Source: a bacterium (GTDB lineage: Bacteria > Joyebacterota > Joyebacteria > Joyebacterales > Joyebacteraceae). From it: a DNA stretch of 64,000 bases. Each line of letters starts with the position of its first letter. The stretch's first letter is position 1. This document shows, piece by piece, positions 32,620-42,652 of this stretch. Position numbers and translations under genes: made by a program. The DNA is taken from assembly GCA_025782395.1 (NCBI GenBank), contig JALGZD010000219.1:124001-188000 (forward strand). Direction: 5' to 3'. The notes beneath the pieces were generated by a model. It saw nothing but the letters and a program-made list of their open reading frames with translations. It was not told the origin of the DNA and did not search any database.

Positions 32620-34572
32620 CTACTCCTGAAGGAACTCCATCACCCACTGGGGTCTCGGCGGCGGCGAGCTGTCAAGCTTCCTCAACCAGTCCTTGGTCGT
32701 GAGGGCCTTTTCCCCCACCGTCTTGAACTCGTAGAATGAAGAGATCACACCTCCGAAGAGCAGTCTGTCTTCTCCCTGCCCGACACTCACGTAGATCAGG
32801 TCAGGATCCCCCACAGCGACCTCGATGGTCGTTCCCGTTCCGAAGTCGTGGTAGACCGAAGCGACGAATGCCACGCTTTCAGTGGGCACTCCGCGCTGCT
32901 CCGCGCGCCCGGTTCCCCCGAGGAAACCCGGGCCGGACGCCGGATCCATAGGGCCGTCCGACGCGGCGCCCAGCTGCGTGGTGTCTCCGACAGGCGCGAC
33001 ACATGATCGTTCGACAGAGACGATGAACTCGCGATAGGCATCCATCCTGGCTGAGATGGAGTCGTCGAGCAGGTAGTTCTCCCACAGCTTGTCTCTGAGA
33101 TTATCGAGAAGATCTCTGAGCCGGACATAGAGCTCCGGGTACGGCTCGACCATGAGACAATGACTCTCGACCTCTGAGAGCGCGTCTCTGAGACTGAATG
33201 CCGCATCCATGTGCCCGGCAGGTGCTCGCCGTATGTCCGCCCACGCGGCCGCTGCTGTCGATAGCATCCTTGTCTCCCACGCGCGCGTCCTTGCGAAATC
33301 GGGGAGTTGGTTTCTCGACGGCTCGAAGAGCGCGGAAATCGCGTGGAGCCAGCTCCAGTACAGATCACTCGTCCAATCCCCGTACGTAGCCTGCTCGAGC
33401 TCGAACTCGAGCTCGTGGTATCCCACCCGGTAGATCTCCCGGCCGAACGCGTCCTGGTCATCGAGCACCGATCTCGCGGCCCTCGAGCCGAGAAGCGCCA
33501 TCAGGCTCAAGGCAACCGAGGGCGCCTGCTCGGATGTGCTTCCCAGTCTTCGGAAGCCCTGTCTGTAGTGGAAGTCCCTCGGACACAGCAAGCGAAGACC
33601 TCTCAGCTCGTGTGTTTCGAAATGGGGAGGGGCAATCTCCCCCACTCGCTCCGCGAATCGCGCGACGAGCTCCTGGTCGGAGAGAAGCTCAATGTTGAAT
33701 TCCTCACCGAAGACGTCGTCCGCGATCTCCATATAGTCAAGGACGGTTGGGTCGCCCGCCCCCCCACGAAAGAAGAGCAGCGGGTCATAGATGAGACTCC
33801 AGAGCTCCAACCAGTCACCCGCCTCTTCCTCAAGAGCGCGCACGACGAGCAGAGCCTGAATCGTGAGACGGTAGTCCTCGACTCGGCCTTCGGGTAGAGC
33901 GAATGCCATTCTGCTGTACCACGTGACCGCCCTGTGAAATCTCTCGAGGCGTTCGCTCGAGGCGTAGTGGCCCTCAGAGATGTAGTGCGAATAGTCCTCG
34001 CCCGGCCCCGCCACACCGTCCAGCGGTGTGGCACCCATAATGGGCGAGAACCCTACTACTGCTCCTTCCTCGACGAGCGCGAGTTCCCTCTCGACAAGTC
34101 CGAGTGCCGTCTCGGATGGGAAGAACTCCGGGTCCAGCAGGCTCAAGCCGACCGAAAAGAACGCGACATTGAGCCGGGCCGCCTCTCTGACAAATGAGTC
34201 GGTCGCGCGCAAATACTGGTCCTCACTTAGCCGCACCATCTCCCGTGACAGCTCCTCGAGCCGCTCGTAGAGCTCGTTTCCCTCCAGTGTGAGAAGGACC
34301 TCGTCGAGGAACAGACGCGTCGTTCGCAACACCACGTCGGCGGTGATGAATGGGTTGACGCCCTGTTCACGGAGCATACGATAGCTCTGCGCGGGATTCG
34401 GCGCTTCGCCGGAGACAGCAACGAAACCCCGCTCGGAGAGAGCCCTCAGGCTCGAATCGGACAGACCGGAGATATCGGCGACCTCGGCGTTGCCGATTGT
34501 TGCGCTGCCTGTTACCAGAACGAACAGGCACACGATCTTGATTGCAACCGCAGCCAAGCGCGACAGACGCAC
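32620..34572 (-). CDS. DUF3160-domain secreted protein
   Basis: A 650-residue exported protein. The GTG at 34572 was chosen because AAAGGAG lies seven bases before it and the signal peptide then starts promptly (VRLSRLAAVAIKIV). The body is mostly helical and matches DUF3160, a large domain of unknown function: early NPFITADVVLRTTRLFLDEVL, central DPLLFFRGGAGDPT, and the C-terminal VASVYHDFGTGTTIEVAVG beta part. Family members are secreted or periplasmic; no catalytic residues are established. It follows the XRE-cupin gene by about 146 bases. Confidence 0.85.
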   Translation of the reverse strand: MRLSRLAAVAIKIVCLFVLVTGSATIGNAEVADISGLSDSSLRALSERGFVAVSGEAPNPAQSYRMLREQGVNPFITADVVLRTTRLFLDEVLLTLEGNELYERLEELSREMVRLSEDQYLRATDSFVREAARLNVAFFSVGLSLLDPEFFPSETALGLVERELALVEEGAVVGFSPIMGATPLDGVAGPGEDYSHYISEGHYASSERLERFHRAVTWYSRMAFALPEGRVEDYRLTIQALLVVRALEEEAGDWLELWSLIYDPLLFFRGGAGDPTVLDYMEIADDVFGEEFNIELLSDQELVARFAERVGEIAPPHFETHELRGLRLLCPRDFHYRQGFRRLGSTSEQAPSVALSLMALLGSRAARSVLDDQDAFGREIYRVGYHELEFELEQATYGDWTSDLYWSWLHAISALFEPSRNQLPDFARTRAWETRMLSTAAAAWADIRRAPAGHMDAAFSLRDALSEVESHCLMVEPYPELYVRLRDLLDNLRDKLWENYLLDDSISARMDAYREFIVSVERSCVAPVGDTTQLGAASDGPMDPASGPGFLGGTGRAEQRGVPTESVAFVASVYHDFGTGTTIEVAVGDPDLIYVSVGQGEDRLLFGGVISSFYEFKTVGEKALTTKDWLRKLDSSPPPRPQWVMEFLQE

Positions 34573-34718
34573 GTGTCTGCTCCTTTCACCCGCCCGTTCC
34601 GAGCGGAGTGCGCGCAGCATCTACACATCCTCCCACAGGTTTCTCACGCGCTCCTGTGCGAACCACAAATCGGAGACGCTCTCGACCACCCGGTGAGGAG
34701 AAGGGAAACCCGAACTCC

Positions 34719-35288
34719 CTAGGGTGACAGCACGCCTTCCGACGTCGTCACCCAGAATGCCCGTGTGCCGTCCGAACCGAGCTTCTCGATCCGGTGAGGC
34801 ACGCTGGCTCTGAACTGAATGCAGTCACCCGGGCCCAGTTCGTACTCATCGCCGCCGACGATGATCTTGAGCTTCCCCGACTCAACGATGAGAATCTCCT
34901 CGCCTTCGTGCGGGCGAGTCTGCAACGGCCCTGACTCGATATCCTGAAGCTCCACCACTCGCAGCCGCCCGGCCGGTATCCCGGTAGTCAGGAAATCGAC
35001 CTCAGCCACGGTCTTGTCGCCGTCTCTGACGACATGATGGGGTCGCTCGTGCTTGCGCACTACTGAAACACTCGGCAGCTGTTCCTCTTCGACGAAGTAG
35101 GTCGCCGGCGTGCTCAAAGCGCGCGCAATGCGCAGCAGCGCTCCAACCGTCGGTGACGTCCTTCCACGCTCGATCTCCGATATGTGCGTGGGAGACATCC
35201 TGGAACCGTCTGCGACCTGTTTCAGGGTCATACCCCTGGCCAGCCTCTCGAGCTTCACCCGCCGCCCCAGTTCTGCCTTGTCAAGCAT
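34719..35288 (-). CDS. XRE-family regulator with cupin sensor domain
   Basis: A 189-residue regulator. Residues 8-62 form a helix-turn-helix of the XRE type (RGMTLKQVADGSRMSPTHISEIERGRTSPTVGALLRIA). Residues 110-180 are a cupin (RPHEGEEILIVESGKLKIIVGG, then GPGDCIQFRASVPHRIE), the usual ligand-sensing part in regulators of amino-acid, polyamine or osmolyte genes. The dehydrogenase operon nearby is a natural target, but no operator was identified. A 240-base spacer without visible genes precedes it. Confidence 0.9.
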   Translation of the reverse strand: MLDKAELGRRVKLERLARGMTLKQVADGSRMSPTHISEIERGRTSPTVGALLRIARALSTPATYFVEEEQLPSVSVVRKHERPHHVVRDGDKTVAEVDFLTTGIPAGRLRVVELQDIESGPLQTRPHEGEEILIVESGKLKIIVGGDEYELGPGDCIQFRASVPHRIEKLGSDGTRAFWVTTSEGVLSP

Positions 35289-35530
35289 GGTTCACCCCTC
35301 CCTGTCTCGGATCCAGCTCTGGCCTCACCCGCTCTTCGGGTAGAAGACTACTTCGGGGTCCCCGGTGAGGATCTTCACAATCAAACGAACCTCGCGGACT
35401 TCACCCTTCCCTCACACCTCTCCACGCCCGCGGCGGCACTGTACGAACTCGTATTCGCGTCAACCTCCCTTTTGAGAAAGATAGCAGCGGTCATCTGCCG
35501 GCTCCCAACCCCCACTGACCACCGGACCCG

Positions 35531-36721
35531 TCAGACGTGGGTCTTCTCTCCGACGCGAACGGCACGGGTTTGTTCACGCTCACGAGCTGGTTCAGGCGCC
35601 TCGTCCGAGCGGTCTATCCCCAAAGCCGACTCGTATTCCGACAGGATCTCCTGCGTGACCCTCAACCACGCGTAGCGTTTCACGGCCTCATGCGCTCTTG
35701 CTGTGAGTCTTTCTCTTATGTCGGGCCTTCGCGCCAGCCTGATCACGGCGTTCGCGATAGAGTCCGGTGATCCCGGCGTGACGAGAAGCCCGGTTCGCTC
35801 CCCCTCGACGACTTCGCGGTAGCCCGATATGTCGGATGCAACGATGGCCGCACCGGCCGCCATCGCCTCCAGAAGCACGATCCCGAAACTCTCGCCACCG
35901 GTCGCCGGAGAACAGAAGACGTCTGCGCTCGCGTAGTAGCGAGCGAGCAGATCACCCGAGACGAATCCGGTGAACTCGATGTGTTCGCGACACCGCTCCA
36001 ACATGTGGGATTCGTAGTAGCTCGCCAGCGGCCCGCCGCCGACAACGACAAGCCTCGCGTTCGGCACCGCGTCCAGAATCGCGGGCATCGCTTTCAGAAG
36101 GAACTTCGTTCCCTTGCGCGGCTCCATCCTCCCGACAAAGAGGATGTTGAATCCCCCGTCGTCGAGCTCGGACAAGGGCCTGGCAAGCTCGAATCGCTCG
36201 ACGTCGACGCCATTGGGAACAATGCTGTATTCGCCGGGGAAGTAGCGCGACGCCGTCTGCCGCGCCGCGCTCGAGACGGCGATGCGTCTTCTGAGCCGCC
36301 GCACGTAACGGTCGAGCAGCGGCCTGAATACCCGGTATCCCAACGAACTGTCGTTGCTGGCGTGGAACGTCCCTACGACGGGGACGTCAGCCTGCCCCAG
36401 CGCCGACAGACACAGAGTGGGCATGAGCGGTTCGTGCAGGTGCAGGACGTCAAACCTCTGTTCATCGAACACGCTTCTCAGCCGGCCGGCCATCTTAAGG
36501 TCCAGTGCAATGGGACAGATGGAACCGTTGGCCGGCACGGAGATCGCCCTGCCGATCCGGATGACATCGTCCTCGCACGGGGAACCGCCGTCTCCGAAAG
36601 TCGTCGTCACCACGCGGACGTCGTGTCCAAGACTGGAGAGCTCCCTGTAGGTATGATAGACGTGTTCGGTCACCCCTCCGGGGTAAGGATGGAACGCGGG
36701 TGTGACGATGCCTATCTTCAT
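35531..36721 (-). CDS. GT4-family glycosyltransferase, PimA-like
   Basis: A 396-residue GT-B fold enzyme. The N-terminal half opens KIGIVTPAFHPYPGGVTEHV, the C-terminal half has LFVGRMEPRKGTKFLLKAM and the donor-binding ATGGESFGIVLLEAMAAG with the EX7E glutamates. It resembles PimA and related mannosyl- or glucosyltransferases that glycosylate membrane lipids or phosphatidyl-inositol. It lies 84 bases beyond the MFS-acyltransferase fusion, so a shared glycolipid pathway is likely. The last 25 residues are charged and probably disordered. Confidence 0.9.
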   Translation of the reverse strand: MKIGIVTPAFHPYPGGVTEHVYHTYRELSSLGHDVRVVTTTFGDGGSPCEDDVIRIGRAISVPANGSICPIALDLKMAGRLRSVFDEQRFDVLHLHEPLMPTLCLSALGQADVPVVGTFHASNDSSLGYRVFRPLLDRYVRRLRRRIAVSSAARQTASRYFPGEYSIVPNGVDVERFELARPLSELDDGGFNILFVGRMEPRKGTKFLLKAMPAILDAVPNARLVVVGGGPLASYYESHMLERCREHIEFTGFVSGDLLARYYASADVFCSPATGGESFGIVLLEAMAAGAAIVASDISGYREVVEGERTGLLVTPGSPDSIANAVIRLARRPDIRERLTARAHEAVKRYAWLRVTQEILSEYESALGIDRSDEAPEPAREREQTRAVRVGEKTHV

Positions 36722-36805
36722 GACCCGTCCTCTGATCGTGCTGCGGATCCCAAGCGCGCCCGTTGCTGCCTGATGCGGTGCCGCCGTTGCGCCCTCATGT
36801 CGTCG

Positions 36806-39061
36806 TCACGGCGCCCAGATCGGCTGCAACATACACCACTGATCCGGGTAACGCCCAATGTACCGCTCGATAATGCCGGCGAGTCGCTGCGTGTACGTTT
36901 TCACAGCCGCGTCGAAATCATCACCGGCATCAGTCTCTATTGGTCGCTCGATGAGCAGCTCGTAGCTTCCATCAGATCTGCGAATGCAGAAACCGGGAAC
37001 GATCGGCGCCCCGCTTCTCAGAGCAAGGTACGCCGCCCCTCTCGGCAGAACCGTCCGCTTCCCGAAGAACTCCACGTCGACACCATCGGCACCGACAAGC
37101 CTCTCCCCCAGAACGAAAACGATCTCGTTCCTTCTCAGCGCCCGCCAGACCTTGAGCGTCTGACCCAGCCGAATAACGTTGACCCCTCCGCGCTTCCGCA
37201 AGGAAGAGACGGCGCTATCCGATGCATCTCCGGAGACCGGCTCAACGATCGCCGAAAGGCCCGGCAGTCCGTCCGCGTCCGCCATAGCCGCTCCACCCAT
37301 GTCCCAGCTGCCAAGATGAGCCGAGACGAAGATGACGCCCTTCCCCGCGCTGAGCGCCTCCTGAACATGCTCGAGCCCTCGAAATCTCACCCTATCGCTC
37401 ACACTGTTCCTGTGCCGACCGCCCAAACCAAGGAAATCCGCATAGTACCGCCCGTAGCTTCTGAACATTCTCCTGGCCAGCACTTTCGCTTCCCTGCTGT
37501 CCGGCGGCTTCCCGAGTACGTGCCCGGCGTTCTCTTGTGCATACCTCCGCTTAGTCTTGAGGACGTACGCGGCGAGATCTGAGAGAGGTACCACGATCCA
37601 GTAACTCATGCGCCGCGGCAGCGTCGCCGCCAGTCTTGCAGTCACGCGAAGAAGTGGATACGCGTTCAGGAGATTGAGTCTCGACGTGTCGGCAAGAAGA
37701 AAAACCGAGATGCAGGCGTAACCCATCGAAACGAGACCGACGGCGACCAAGAGGTATCGAGGGCCGATCACGTCCACAATCACGCCGGACAGAACCCCCG
37801 CGATGCCGAACGCGGCCTTCGACAACATGTCGCGAAAACCAAATGCCTTACCGACACTCTCCTTCGGCATCGTCTCGTGCACCACCGTGTCACAGGTGAT
37901 CATGGCCGGCGCTACGAAAACGCCCATGAGGAGAACACCTGCTGAGACAAGGATGATTGTCGACGACTGCGCGATCCCGATGATAACGGCACCGCAGAGG
38001 AAACAACTCACGGCGATAATGGCTCGACGCGGTGTGCGTGAGAAGAAATGCCCGACCAGAACGGATCCCACAAGCATTCCCACGCCGGCAAGCGAGAGCA
38101 GGATACCCAGCTGCGCCGGTCCCATCGCAAACTCGTTCCTGACAAGGATGGGCAGTGCAACCATGACGAACCCGACGACGAACATGAGACTCGACAGGGA
38201 GACTGTCGAGTAGATGACTATCGCGTGCCCCTTCATCTGAGCTATGCCGTCCTTGAGATCTGCGACCAGCCTCTGGTATGCAGAGCTGATCACCTCGACT
38301 TCCTCTCCTATCGGCGCTGCGATCTCGTGGCCGATACGCACTGCGTCTTCCCTGAACTCCACACGGCTGTGCGCGTGAAGCGCGTGGCGCGCCGCCTCCC
38401 CGACGACTCTTCTCCTGGCGGCCAGTTCCTCCTCGCGCCCGGCCGCCACTCCCGAGATACCTCTCAGGGTCATGAATGCGACGAAGATACCCGAGACGAC
38501 ATAGGTAGCCGAGTCCGCGAAGAACCCGACTGTAAAACCGAACCGCTCGACGAGAAGTCCACCGCCGGCCGGACCAACTATGATCGCGACCACACCCGCG
38601 ATGTTCAGAAGCGAATTGGCGGACATGAGGTTGTCACGTTTCACGATCTGCGGAAGCGCGGCCGACTTGGCCGACAGATAGAATCGATTGATGGTGAACA
38701 CGAGGAATATGAGGATGTACACCATCACCATCGAGCGTGAGACCAGCGCAATCGCGGCGACGAGCACTGCCCGTATGAAGTCGGACGCTATCATCAAGGT
38801 GCGACGGCTGATCCGGTCTGCATAAACCCCTGAGATCGGACCGATGAACAGAACGGGCGCACTGGCCAGAAGCAGGATCTTCGAGAACTCAAGACCGCTT
38901 GTCTTCTCACCACCGGAGATCGTGAAGATGAGCGCGGTCAGAGCCATCAGGTTCAGATGATCGCCCACCTGAGACGCCAACGACCCCGCCCAGAGCAGCG
39001 TGAAGTCTCTGTTGTGGACGAGTTCCGCGAACCCTCTCCTCTTGTCGGCTGTCCCCGTCAT
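36806..39061 (-). CDS. MFS transporter fused to LpxL-type lipid acyltransferase
   Basis: A 751-residue two-domain protein. Residues 1-440 are a major-facilitator transporter with about twelve helices (opening FTLLWAGSLASQVGDHLNLMALTAL) and a long central cytoplasmic loop at 205-270. Residues 460-751 are a lysophospholipid/lipid A acyltransferase (LABLAT) domain with the HX4D catalytic motif in AHLGSWDMGG and the ERLVGADGVDVEFFG loop, corresponding to the family ERD...FFG motif. The join is continuous, with no frame break. It may acylate a lipid and flip it across the inner membrane. The ATG overlaps the PhaR-like stop. Confidence 0.9.
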   Translation of the reverse strand: MTGTADKRRGFAELVHNRDFTLLWAGSLASQVGDHLNLMALTALIFTISGGEKTSGLEFSKILLLASAPVLFIGPISGVYADRISRRTLMIASDFIRAVLVAAIALVSRSMVMVYILIFLVFTINRFYLSAKSAALPQIVKRDNLMSANSLLNIAGVVAIIVGPAGGGLLVERFGFTVGFFADSATYVVSGIFVAFMTLRGISGVAAGREEELAARRRVVGEAARHALHAHSRVEFREDAVRIGHEIAAPIGEEVEVISSAYQRLVADLKDGIAQMKGHAIVIYSTVSLSSLMFVVGFVMVALPILVRNEFAMGPAQLGILLSLAGVGMLVGSVLVGHFFSRTPRRAIIAVSCFLCGAVIIGIAQSSTIILVSAGVLLMGVFVAPAMITCDTVVHETMPKESVGKAFGFRDMLSKAAFGIAGVLSGVIVDVIGPRYLLVAVGLVSMGYACISVFLLADTSRLNLLNAYPLLRVTARLAATLPRRMSYWIVVPLSDLAAYVLKTKRRYAQENAGHVLGKPPDSREAKVLARRMFRSYGRYYADFLGLGGRHRNSVSDRVRFRGLEHVQEALSAGKGVIFVSAHLGSWDMGGAAMADADGLPGLSAIVEPVSGDASDSAVSSLRKRGGVNVIRLGQTLKVWRALRRNEIVFVLGERLVGADGVDVEFFGKRTVLPRGAAYLALRSGAPIVPGFCIRRSDGSYELLIERPIETDAGDDFDAAVKTYTQRLAGIIERYIGRYPDQWCMLQPIWAP

Positions 39062-39375
39062 ATCGCCCCGACTCCCGCCTTCTCAACCTCCGCTACATCG
39101 CGGGCGGCTTCATTGCCGTGCTCGAGCGATCCGCGGAGCGCGAGAAGCACTCGCTCAGCCAGCTGAGCTCTGGCTTCGTCATCCGGGTGGCGTCTCACGT
39201 ACTCCAGGATCGCTTGGATCATAGTGACCGCTGAGATGTCCTCACCCGTTCCCTTAAGCTCAACATGAACATCCTCGCCGGAGAGCACCAGCTCGGAAAG
39301 CTCAAGAAGGGTGATAACCTTTCTCTTGTGCGTGTCGTAGAGACGCCTGTTCGAGTACTTGAGGATGAACCTCAA
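39058..39375 (-). CDS. PhaR-like DNA-binding domain protein
   Basis: A 105-residue protein with the KYSNRRLYDT signature of the N-terminal DNA-binding domain of PHA/PHB accumulation regulators, followed by the expected TLLELSELVLSGEDVHVEL strand-helix. No PHA synthase or phasin is in the window, so here it may regulate envelope lipid genes instead. The start is TTG, five bases after TAGGAG. It overlaps the MFS-acyltransferase gene by four bases and leads the operon from a promoter at 39430-39458. Confidence 0.8.
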   Translation of the reverse strand: MRFILKYSNRRLYDTHKRKVITLLELSELVLSGEDVHVELKGTGEDISAVTMIQAILEYVRRHPDDEARAQLAERVLLALRGSLEHGNEAARDVAEVEKAGVGAI

Positions 39376-39429
39376 TGTGACTCCTACTCACTCCAAACTT
39401 GTTTCGTTGCTTTTGTGCGGCGCACCATG

Positions 39430-39458
39430 AACGTATGAGCCTTGCGCTCGCCCGTCAA
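39430..39458 (-). promoter_or_regulatory. Promoter of the PhaR-like/acyltransferase/GT4 operon
   Basis: Minus strand: TTGACG, a 17-base spacer, TACGTT, 54 bases ahead of the TTG start. The rest of the spacer between here and the OPT gene end (39376-39627) shows nothing else. Confidence 0.6.
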
Positions 39459-39627
39459 GGCTTTTTCTCCTAGATAGTTTGCGCATTGCGGAGGCGACGT
39501 GGAGCCGACCTGGCAACAAAGCCCAGGAAACCCCATTCACACGACAGGAGGCCGCGTTGCAGGAACAAGCGAAATACCGACACGACGGCCACTACCAGAC
39601 GACCACTATCCCATGGACGCCGCACCT

Positions 39628-41562
39628 CTAGCTGTCGGATGAATTCGTACCTTGCTCTCTGGTCGATAGATGAAGTACCAGCGTCAGGAGACCAAAGAGC
39701 AGAGCTGCGACGAGGCCGGAGGCTCTCCCGGCCCAGCCATGCCCGATCGTGATGTGCTCATCAAGCCCCGCATTGACCAGTGCGGCCACACCGATGCCCA
39801 TCAGCGCGCCGCCGGCAATGAGCCCCGAGCTGAAGAGGACTCCCCGCTCGCGCCGCGTGTGCTGCCTCTCGGGACCACGCGTGCGCTCTACCATGAGTCT
39901 TACGAGACCACCAGTCATGATAGGTGTCGAGAGCCTGATTGGAAGGTAGAGCCCCACGGCGAAGGGCAGCGACGGAATACCAAGAAGCTCAACACATGCA
40001 GCCATGAACGCTCCGATGAAGACGAGCGTCCAGGGCAGCGACTGAGTGAGCACACCCTTGACGACCATGGACATGAGCACGGCCTGCGGCGCCGGCAGCC
40101 TGTCCGACCCGATTCCGTATGCGCGGTGCAGGAAGAAGACAACCCAGCCGATCGCAAGCGCCGAACTCAACACGCCGATGATCTCTCCGATCTGCTGTCG
40201 TCGAGGCGTTGCTCCGACCAGAAAACCGGTCTTCAGATCCTGCGAGGTGTCGGAAGCGATACAGATCGCGATGCATACCACGGCCCCGACGGAGATGGCC
40301 CCGATCATGCCAGCCTTCCCCGTCCACCCCATGCCCAGAAAGATGAGGCTGGTCGCCAGAAGTGTCGCTATGGTCATACCCGACGCAGGGTTCGAGCTGC
40401 TACCGACCAAACCGACGATCCTAGAGGATACGGTTACAAAGAAGAAGCTGAAGACCACTATGAGCAATGCACCCATCGCATTGACCGGTATCGCAGGCAG
40501 AAGCCAGGCCACGATTCCCAGGAGAACCGCGCCCAACAACACCAGCTTGGTAGGAAGGTCGCGCGCCGTCCTCACGGTCTCGGTCTCACCACCGGAACAC
40601 CCCAACAGTTCCTTGAAACCCGCGCCGAACGAACTGACCATTGTGGGTATCGCCTTGATGAGGGTAACAAGCCCGCCCAACGCGACGGCCCCCGCCCCGA
40701 TGTAGCGTATGTAATTGTCCCAGATCTCGCCCGGACCCATCTGTTCTATGGGAACGCTCCCGGGATAGAGCGGCTCGGCCAGACCGCTTCCCATCATCTT
40801 GATGATCGGGATCAGCACAAGCCACGCGACGCCGCCACCGGCGAGCATTATGCCTGAGATGCGCGGGCCGATGACGTATCCGACGCCCAGAAGCGCCGGC
40901 GCTACCTCACCGCCCATCTGAGCGCCCTCGACTCCACGAATATTCCAGGTGGGACGATCAGGCCAAAGGCGCAGGCCATTCATCAGGAATTCATATAGCG
41001 CACCGATCCCCAACCCCGCCAGAACCCGAGCAACCCGCGACCCTCCCGCGTCGCCGGCCACGAGCACCTCCGCGCACGCCGTGCCCTCGGGAAAAGGCAG
41101 CTTCCCGTGTTCACCTATCATCAGATGACGACGAAGCGGGACCATAAAGAGCACGCCCAGAAGCCCTCCCACGACCGCCAGCGCAAAGATCTTCGAGAGC
41201 TCCGGCATGAAGCCAAGCAATATGAGCGCCGGGATTGTGAAGATGATGCCTGCTGCCAGAGATTCGCCGGCGGAGCCCACTGTCTGAACCATGTTGTTCT
41301 CAAGCACAGTAGGGCGAGAGCGGAAGAACCGGCTCAGCGCGATGGCGATGACGGCCGCCGGAATGGACGCGGACACCGTCATGCCGACCTTGAGACCGAG
41401 GTAGGCGTTGGCGGCGCCGAACACAATGCCGACCAAGGCGCCAATGAGCACGGACCGGAGCGTAAACTCGGGGATGGTGATCGCGTGCCCCGTGTAAGGC
41501 TTGTAGTCCTCTCCCTTGCAGCCGCTGTAAGCATCGGCCCCCAGACGTCGTTTGTTGCTCAT
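39628..41562 (-). CDS. OPT-family oligopeptide transporter
   Basis: A 644-residue polytopic membrane protein of the OPT/YSL superfamily, which imports oligopeptides or metal-chelates with protons. The opening ITIPEFTLRSVLIGALVGIVFGAANAYLGLKVG and the later KLPFPEGTACAEVLVAGDAG are typical of bacterial members. About 15-16 hydrophobic segments are visible. The ATG at 41562 follows GGAG by six bases; an ATG four codons upstream lacks a ribosome site. It is last in a four-gene operon, 31 bases after the TPR gene. Confidence 0.93.
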   Translation of the reverse strand: MSNKRRLGADAYSGCKGEDYKPYTGHAITIPEFTLRSVLIGALVGIVFGAANAYLGLKVGMTVSASIPAAVIAIALSRFFRSRPTVLENNMVQTVGSAGESLAAGIIFTIPALILLGFMPELSKIFALAVVGGLLGVLFMVPLRRHLMIGEHGKLPFPEGTACAEVLVAGDAGGSRVARVLAGLGIGALYEFLMNGLRLWPDRPTWNIRGVEGAQMGGEVAPALLGVGYVIGPRISGIMLAGGGVAWLVLIPIIKMMGSGLAEPLYPGSVPIEQMGPGEIWDNYIRYIGAGAVALGGLVTLIKAIPTMVSSFGAGFKELLGCSGGETETVRTARDLPTKLVLLGAVLLGIVAWLLPAIPVNAMGALLIVVFSFFFVTVSSRIVGLVGSSSNPASGMTIATLLATSLIFLGMGWTGKAGMIGAISVGAVVCIAICIASDTSQDLKTGFLVGATPRRQQIGEIIGVLSSALAIGWVVFFLHRAYGIGSDRLPAPQAVLMSMVVKGVLTQSLPWTLVFIGAFMAACVELLGIPSLPFAVGLYLPIRLSTPIMTGGLVRLMVERTRGPERQHTRRERGVLFSSGLIAGGALMGIGVAALVNAGLDEHITIGHGWAGRASGLVAALLFGLLTLVLHLSTREQGTNSSDS

Positions 41563-41593
41563 GTCTGTCTCCATGTCGTCGGCACTACTGCTG

Positions 41594-42652
41594 TTACTCT
41601 GGACGGTGCGGTTGCAGATCGTTCAGCTCCTCGGACGCGCCCTCGTGGCCGGGCTCTATCTCAAGAGCCGTCTCCCACTCGGCGCGAGCCTTCGCGTGCT
41701 CTCCTCGTTCCGCGTAGACAAGACCCAATCTCCAGTGGGACGAGGCGAGAGTTCCCGTGTCTATCTCCTCGCCGCGGGCGATGAGATCCAGGAACCCCTC
41801 TTCGGCCGCCGGGATGTCGTCACCGAGGAGGAACTCTGCCGTGGCCAGCATATAGGTGGCTCGCTCCATCTCCGGGTCGATCCGCAGGATGCGTCGGCCG
41901 ATCGGAATGGCGTCGGCGTACCGTTCCTCCCTCATGTAGAACCGGCTGAGACTCCTCCAACCGTGGATGTTGGTCGTGTCGACCTGGGCGCCGGCCAGAT
42001 AGGCGGTCTCAGCGGCCTCCTTGTCCCCCTGCGACATGGCCACCATCGCACGGGCCCGGAACCCGCTGAACTCGTCCAGATCCTCGATCGTGCGCACGGT
42101 CGCTTCCGCTCGCTCCATGCCTCCCCCGGCGAATCCCGGCGCGTGCGCGTAGTATTGAAGCAATCCGATATGCGCATCGACGTTCTCGGGATCGCACTCG
42201 ACGGCCTTCTCGCACTCGCTCTTGTACTTCCCTCCGTAGAACATGGCTCTGAACCCGCCTTCGCTCGCCTTCATCCCATAGCCGTACGCGAGCATCAGAT
42301 GGTACTCCGAGTTCCCACGATCGCGCTTGATCGCTCTTCTGGCATGCTTGATAGCGAGCTCGGCGTCTTCTCTCATCAGGCCGACGATCGCCAGGCCATG
42401 CTCGGCGCGGTGGTCGTCATCGTCGATCTTGAGAACCTTGAGGTAGAGCGCCTCTGCCGCGCTCGGCCTGCCGGCTTCGAGTTCCCGCCCCGCGCGAGCG
42501 ATAAGGGAATCCGGTGCGTTCTCGCCACTATCTGAGCCTGAGGCGTCGGCGGCCGACGATGGCACTCCCGAGCACACCAACATTAGGAGAAGCAGTGCAA
42601 CGGCGCCGGCTGTGCGGCCGCAGCCGGCGAGACACGCAATTCGGTTTTTCAT
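41594..42652 (-). CDS. Secreted TPR protein
   Basis: A 352-residue exported protein with a signal peptide (hydrophobic 15-35, then PSSAAD) and at least five tetratricopeptide repeats (for example PSAAEALYLKVLKIDDDDHRAEHGLA). A Cys in MLVCSG could be a lipobox, but the context is weak. The ATG overlaps the stop of the DMT transporter gene and has AAGGAG in front. Between two transporter genes it may be a periplasmic partner or assembly factor. Confidence 0.85.
   Translation of the reverse strand: MKNRIACLAGCGRTAGAVALLLLMLVCSGVPSSAADASGSDSGENAPDSLIARAGRELEAGRPSAAEALYLKVLKIDDDDHRAEHGLAIVGLMREDAELAIKHARRAIKRDRGNSEYHLMLAYGYGMKASEGGFRAMFYGGKYKSECEKAVECDPENVDAHIGLLQYYAHAPGFAGGGMERAEATVRTIEDLDEFSGFRARAMVAMSQGDKEAAETAYLAGAQVDTTNIHGWRSLSRFYMREERYADAIPIGRRILRIDPEMERATYMLATAEFLLGDDIPAAEEGFLDLIARGEEIDTGTLASSHWRLGLVYAERGEHAKARAEWETALEIEPGHEGASEELNDLQPHRPE

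Noticed and set aside
35981-37582. Plus-strand open frame of 533 codons opposite the GT4 and acyltransferase genes
   Set aside because: It lies opposite confirmed domains and has no recognisable domain of its own.
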